Origin: Microcella putealis
Lineage (GTDB): Bacteria > Actinomycetota > Actinomycetes > Actinomycetales > Microbacteriaceae
Assembly (NCBI RefSeq): GCF_004216575.1
Contig: NZ_SGWW01000002.1
Location: 372,001-436,000, forward strand
Direction: 5' to 3'
DNA length: 64,000 nt
Part shown: positions 62,743 to 64,000 of the stretch, in pieces
How positions within the stretch are numbered: position 1 is the stretch's first letter
How the letters are laid out: each line of letters begins with the position of its first letter
The notes under the pieces: generated by a model
Told to the model about the DNA's origin: nothing
The model's database searches: none
The model's input: only the letters and a program-made list of their open reading frames with translations
Program-made: the position numbers and the translations under genes

Positions 62743-64000
62743 TCGACGAGATTTCGATTCGCGATCTCGGCGTCATCGGCGAGGCGCGGCTGCCGCTCGG
62801 CCCGGGCTTCACCGCGCTGACGGGCGAGACAGGCGCGGGGAAGACCATGGTTGTCACGGCGCTGGGGCTGCTGCTCGGCGCGCGCGGCGACGCGGGTGTC
62901 GTGCGCTCCGGCGCCGACCGCGCGCTCGTCGAAGGGCGCTGGATTGTCGACCCCACGGGCTCCGCCGCCGAACGCGCGCGCGACGCCGGCGGCGAGCTGG
63001 ACGAGGACGAGCTGATTCTTGCGCGCACCGTGTCGGCCGAGGGGCGCTCGCGCGCCGTCGTCGGCGGGCGCTCGGCTCCGGTCGGGGTGCTCGGCGAGCT
63101 CGGTGAGCAGCTCGTCGTCGTGCACGGGCAGAGCGACCAGGTGCGACTCAAGTCATCCACCGCCCAGCGCGAGGCGCTCGACCGCTACGCAGGGCCTGAA
63201 CTTGCGTCGGCGCTCGCCGAGTACCGATCCGCCTTCACCGCCTGGAACAATGCGCGCGCCGAGCTCGATCGGCTGACCAGCGCCCGCGACGACCGCGCCC
63301 GCGAGGCCGACGAGCTGCGCGCGGCGATCGCCGAGATCGAGCAGCTCGCCCCGCAGCGCGGCGAAGACGCCGAACTCGCCGACCGCGCCGAGCGGCTCGG
63401 CAACCTCGAAGACCTGCGGCTTGCCGCCGCCCAGGCCCACGAACTGCTGTCGAGCGAGTCGCTCGACGAGGCCCGCGACGCGATCGGCCTGATCGACGCG
63501 GCCCGTCGCTCGGTCGAGCGCGTGAGCGCGCACGACGTGCAGCTCGGCCCCATCGTTGAGCAACTGGCCACCGCCGGGTACGCCGTGACCGAGGCCGCCA
63601 CCGAACTCTCGGGCTACCTCGCCTCGCTCGAAACCGACGGCGGGCGCGAGCTCGAGGCCGTCAACGAGCGTCGCGCCGCCCTCACCGACCTCGCTCGCCG
63701 CTTCGGCCCGAGCCTCGACGACGTCGTCGAGCTGCTCGACACGGGGTCTGCGCGCCTGCTGGAGCTCGACCAAGACGACGACCGCATCGTCAGCCTCACC
63801 GAGGAGGTCGAGCGGGGCGCCCGAACGGTCGAGGCCCTCGCCGACCGCGTCACCGCCCTGCGCCAGGCCGCCGCCGCGCGGCTCGCCAACGCGGTCACCG
63901 CCGAGTTTGCGGCCCTCGCCATGCCGGATGCGCGTCTCACGGTCGCGATTGACGCGCGCGACGAGCTGACAGCATCCGGCCGCGACCAGGTCTCGCTGCT
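62739..64000 (+). CDS. recN: DNA repair protein RecN (5' part, runs off the window)
   Basis: The frame is open from GTG 62739 to the window end (about 420 residues of some 560 expected). It begins VIDEISIRDLGVIGEARLPL with Walker A GETGAGKT at 29-36. The RecN landmarks VVHGQSDQVRLKSS and a long coiled-coil arm follow. The C-terminal ABC signature and Walker B lie outside. RecN is an SMC-like ATPase in double-strand break repair. It is coupled to the NAD kinase gene by GTGA, and no SOS box is seen directly before it. Confidence 0.93.
   Translation, partial: MIDEISIRDLGVIGEARLPLGPGFTALTGETGAGKTMVVTALGLLLGARGDAGVVRSGADRALVEGRWIVDPTGSAAERARDAGGELDEDELILARTVSAEGRSRAVVGGRSAPVGVLGELGEQLVVVHGQSDQVRLKSSTAQREALDRYAGPELASALAEYRSAFTAWNNARAELDRLTSARDDRAREADELRAAIAEIEQLAPQRGEDAELADRAERLGNLEDLRLAAAQAHELLSSESLDEARDAIGLIDAARRSVERVSAHDVQLGPIVEQLATAGYAVTEAATELSGYLASLETDGGRELEAVNERRAALTDLARRFGPSLDDVVELLDTGSARLLELDQDDDRIVSLTEEVERGARTVEALADRVTALRQAAAARLANAVTAEFAALAMPDARLTVAIDARDELTASGRDQVSL

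Overview
This is a gap-free stretch of core chromosome from a high-GC actinobacterium, most likely of the family Microbacteriaceae. The grounds are the 16S/23S text (a 23S gene of about 3.1 kb and a tRNA-free 16S-23S spacer), the actinobacterial gene orders pgsA-cinA-clgR-DUF3046-recA-recX-miaB-miaA-dapF-hflX-lexA and tlyA-NAD kinase-recN, an SOS box of the GAAC-N4-GTTC type, and the bifunctional PriA in the histidine genes. Genus cannot be fixed from this text alone. I see no prophage, insertion sequence, CRISPR array or tRNA gene.

Layout. 1-8.05 kb: housekeeping and redox genes. These are a histidine phosphatase, an MpaB-type oxygenase, a three-gene persulfide/sulfide-response operon (CoA-disulfide-reductase-like flavoprotein with rhodanese domain, rhodanese, CstR-like repressor) with its operator, dapB, and OsmC plus a DUF4395/thioredoxin pair. 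8.1-16.9 kb: thyX, an AbiEi/DUF559-like orphan, dapA, RNase J, ftsK, pgsA and cinA. 17-26.7 kb: clgR, DUF3046, recA-recX, miaB-miaA-dapF, a methyltransferase, hflX, lexA, and a divergent SOS-controlled membrane LysM protein. 26.7-30.7 kb: hisC-hisB-hisH-priA and an SseB-like gene. 31-33.4 kb: infC-rpmI-rplT and a SpoU-family methyltransferase. 33.4-40.1 kb: a two-component system with a TAXI-type binding lipoprotein, then a glutamate-type ABC importer. 40.1-52.3 kb: pheS-pheT, argCJBDFH, a 3-methyladenine glycosylase and tyrS. 52.4-58.25 kb: a complete rrn operon with two tandem promoters. 58.3-64 kb: an Arg/Asp octapeptide-repeat protein, a HAD phosphatase, a 65-aa protein, tlyA, NAD kinase and the 5' part of recN, which runs off the window.

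How the genes work together. DapA, DapB and DapF cover three steps of lysine/diaminopimelate synthesis from separate loci. RecA, RecX, LexA, the LysM protein and RecN form the DNA-damage theme, with SOS boxes sitting on the recA, lexA and LysM promoters. The persulfide operon appears to be autoregulated. The arginine cluster lacks argG and argR.

The main unusual signals are in gene expression rather than gene content. At least 13 genes have a TANNNT -10-like hexamer only 6-8 nt before the start codon, the signature of leaderless mRNAs. Two genes (hisH, DUF3046) appear to start with CTG and infC appears to start with ATC. Four-base start/stop overlaps occur throughout. I found no clearly new multi-gene system. 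The best candidates for unexplored biology are the TAXI two-component module with an 11-bp-period direct repeat before the glutamate transporter, and the octapeptide-repeat/TPR-like protein after the rrn operon.
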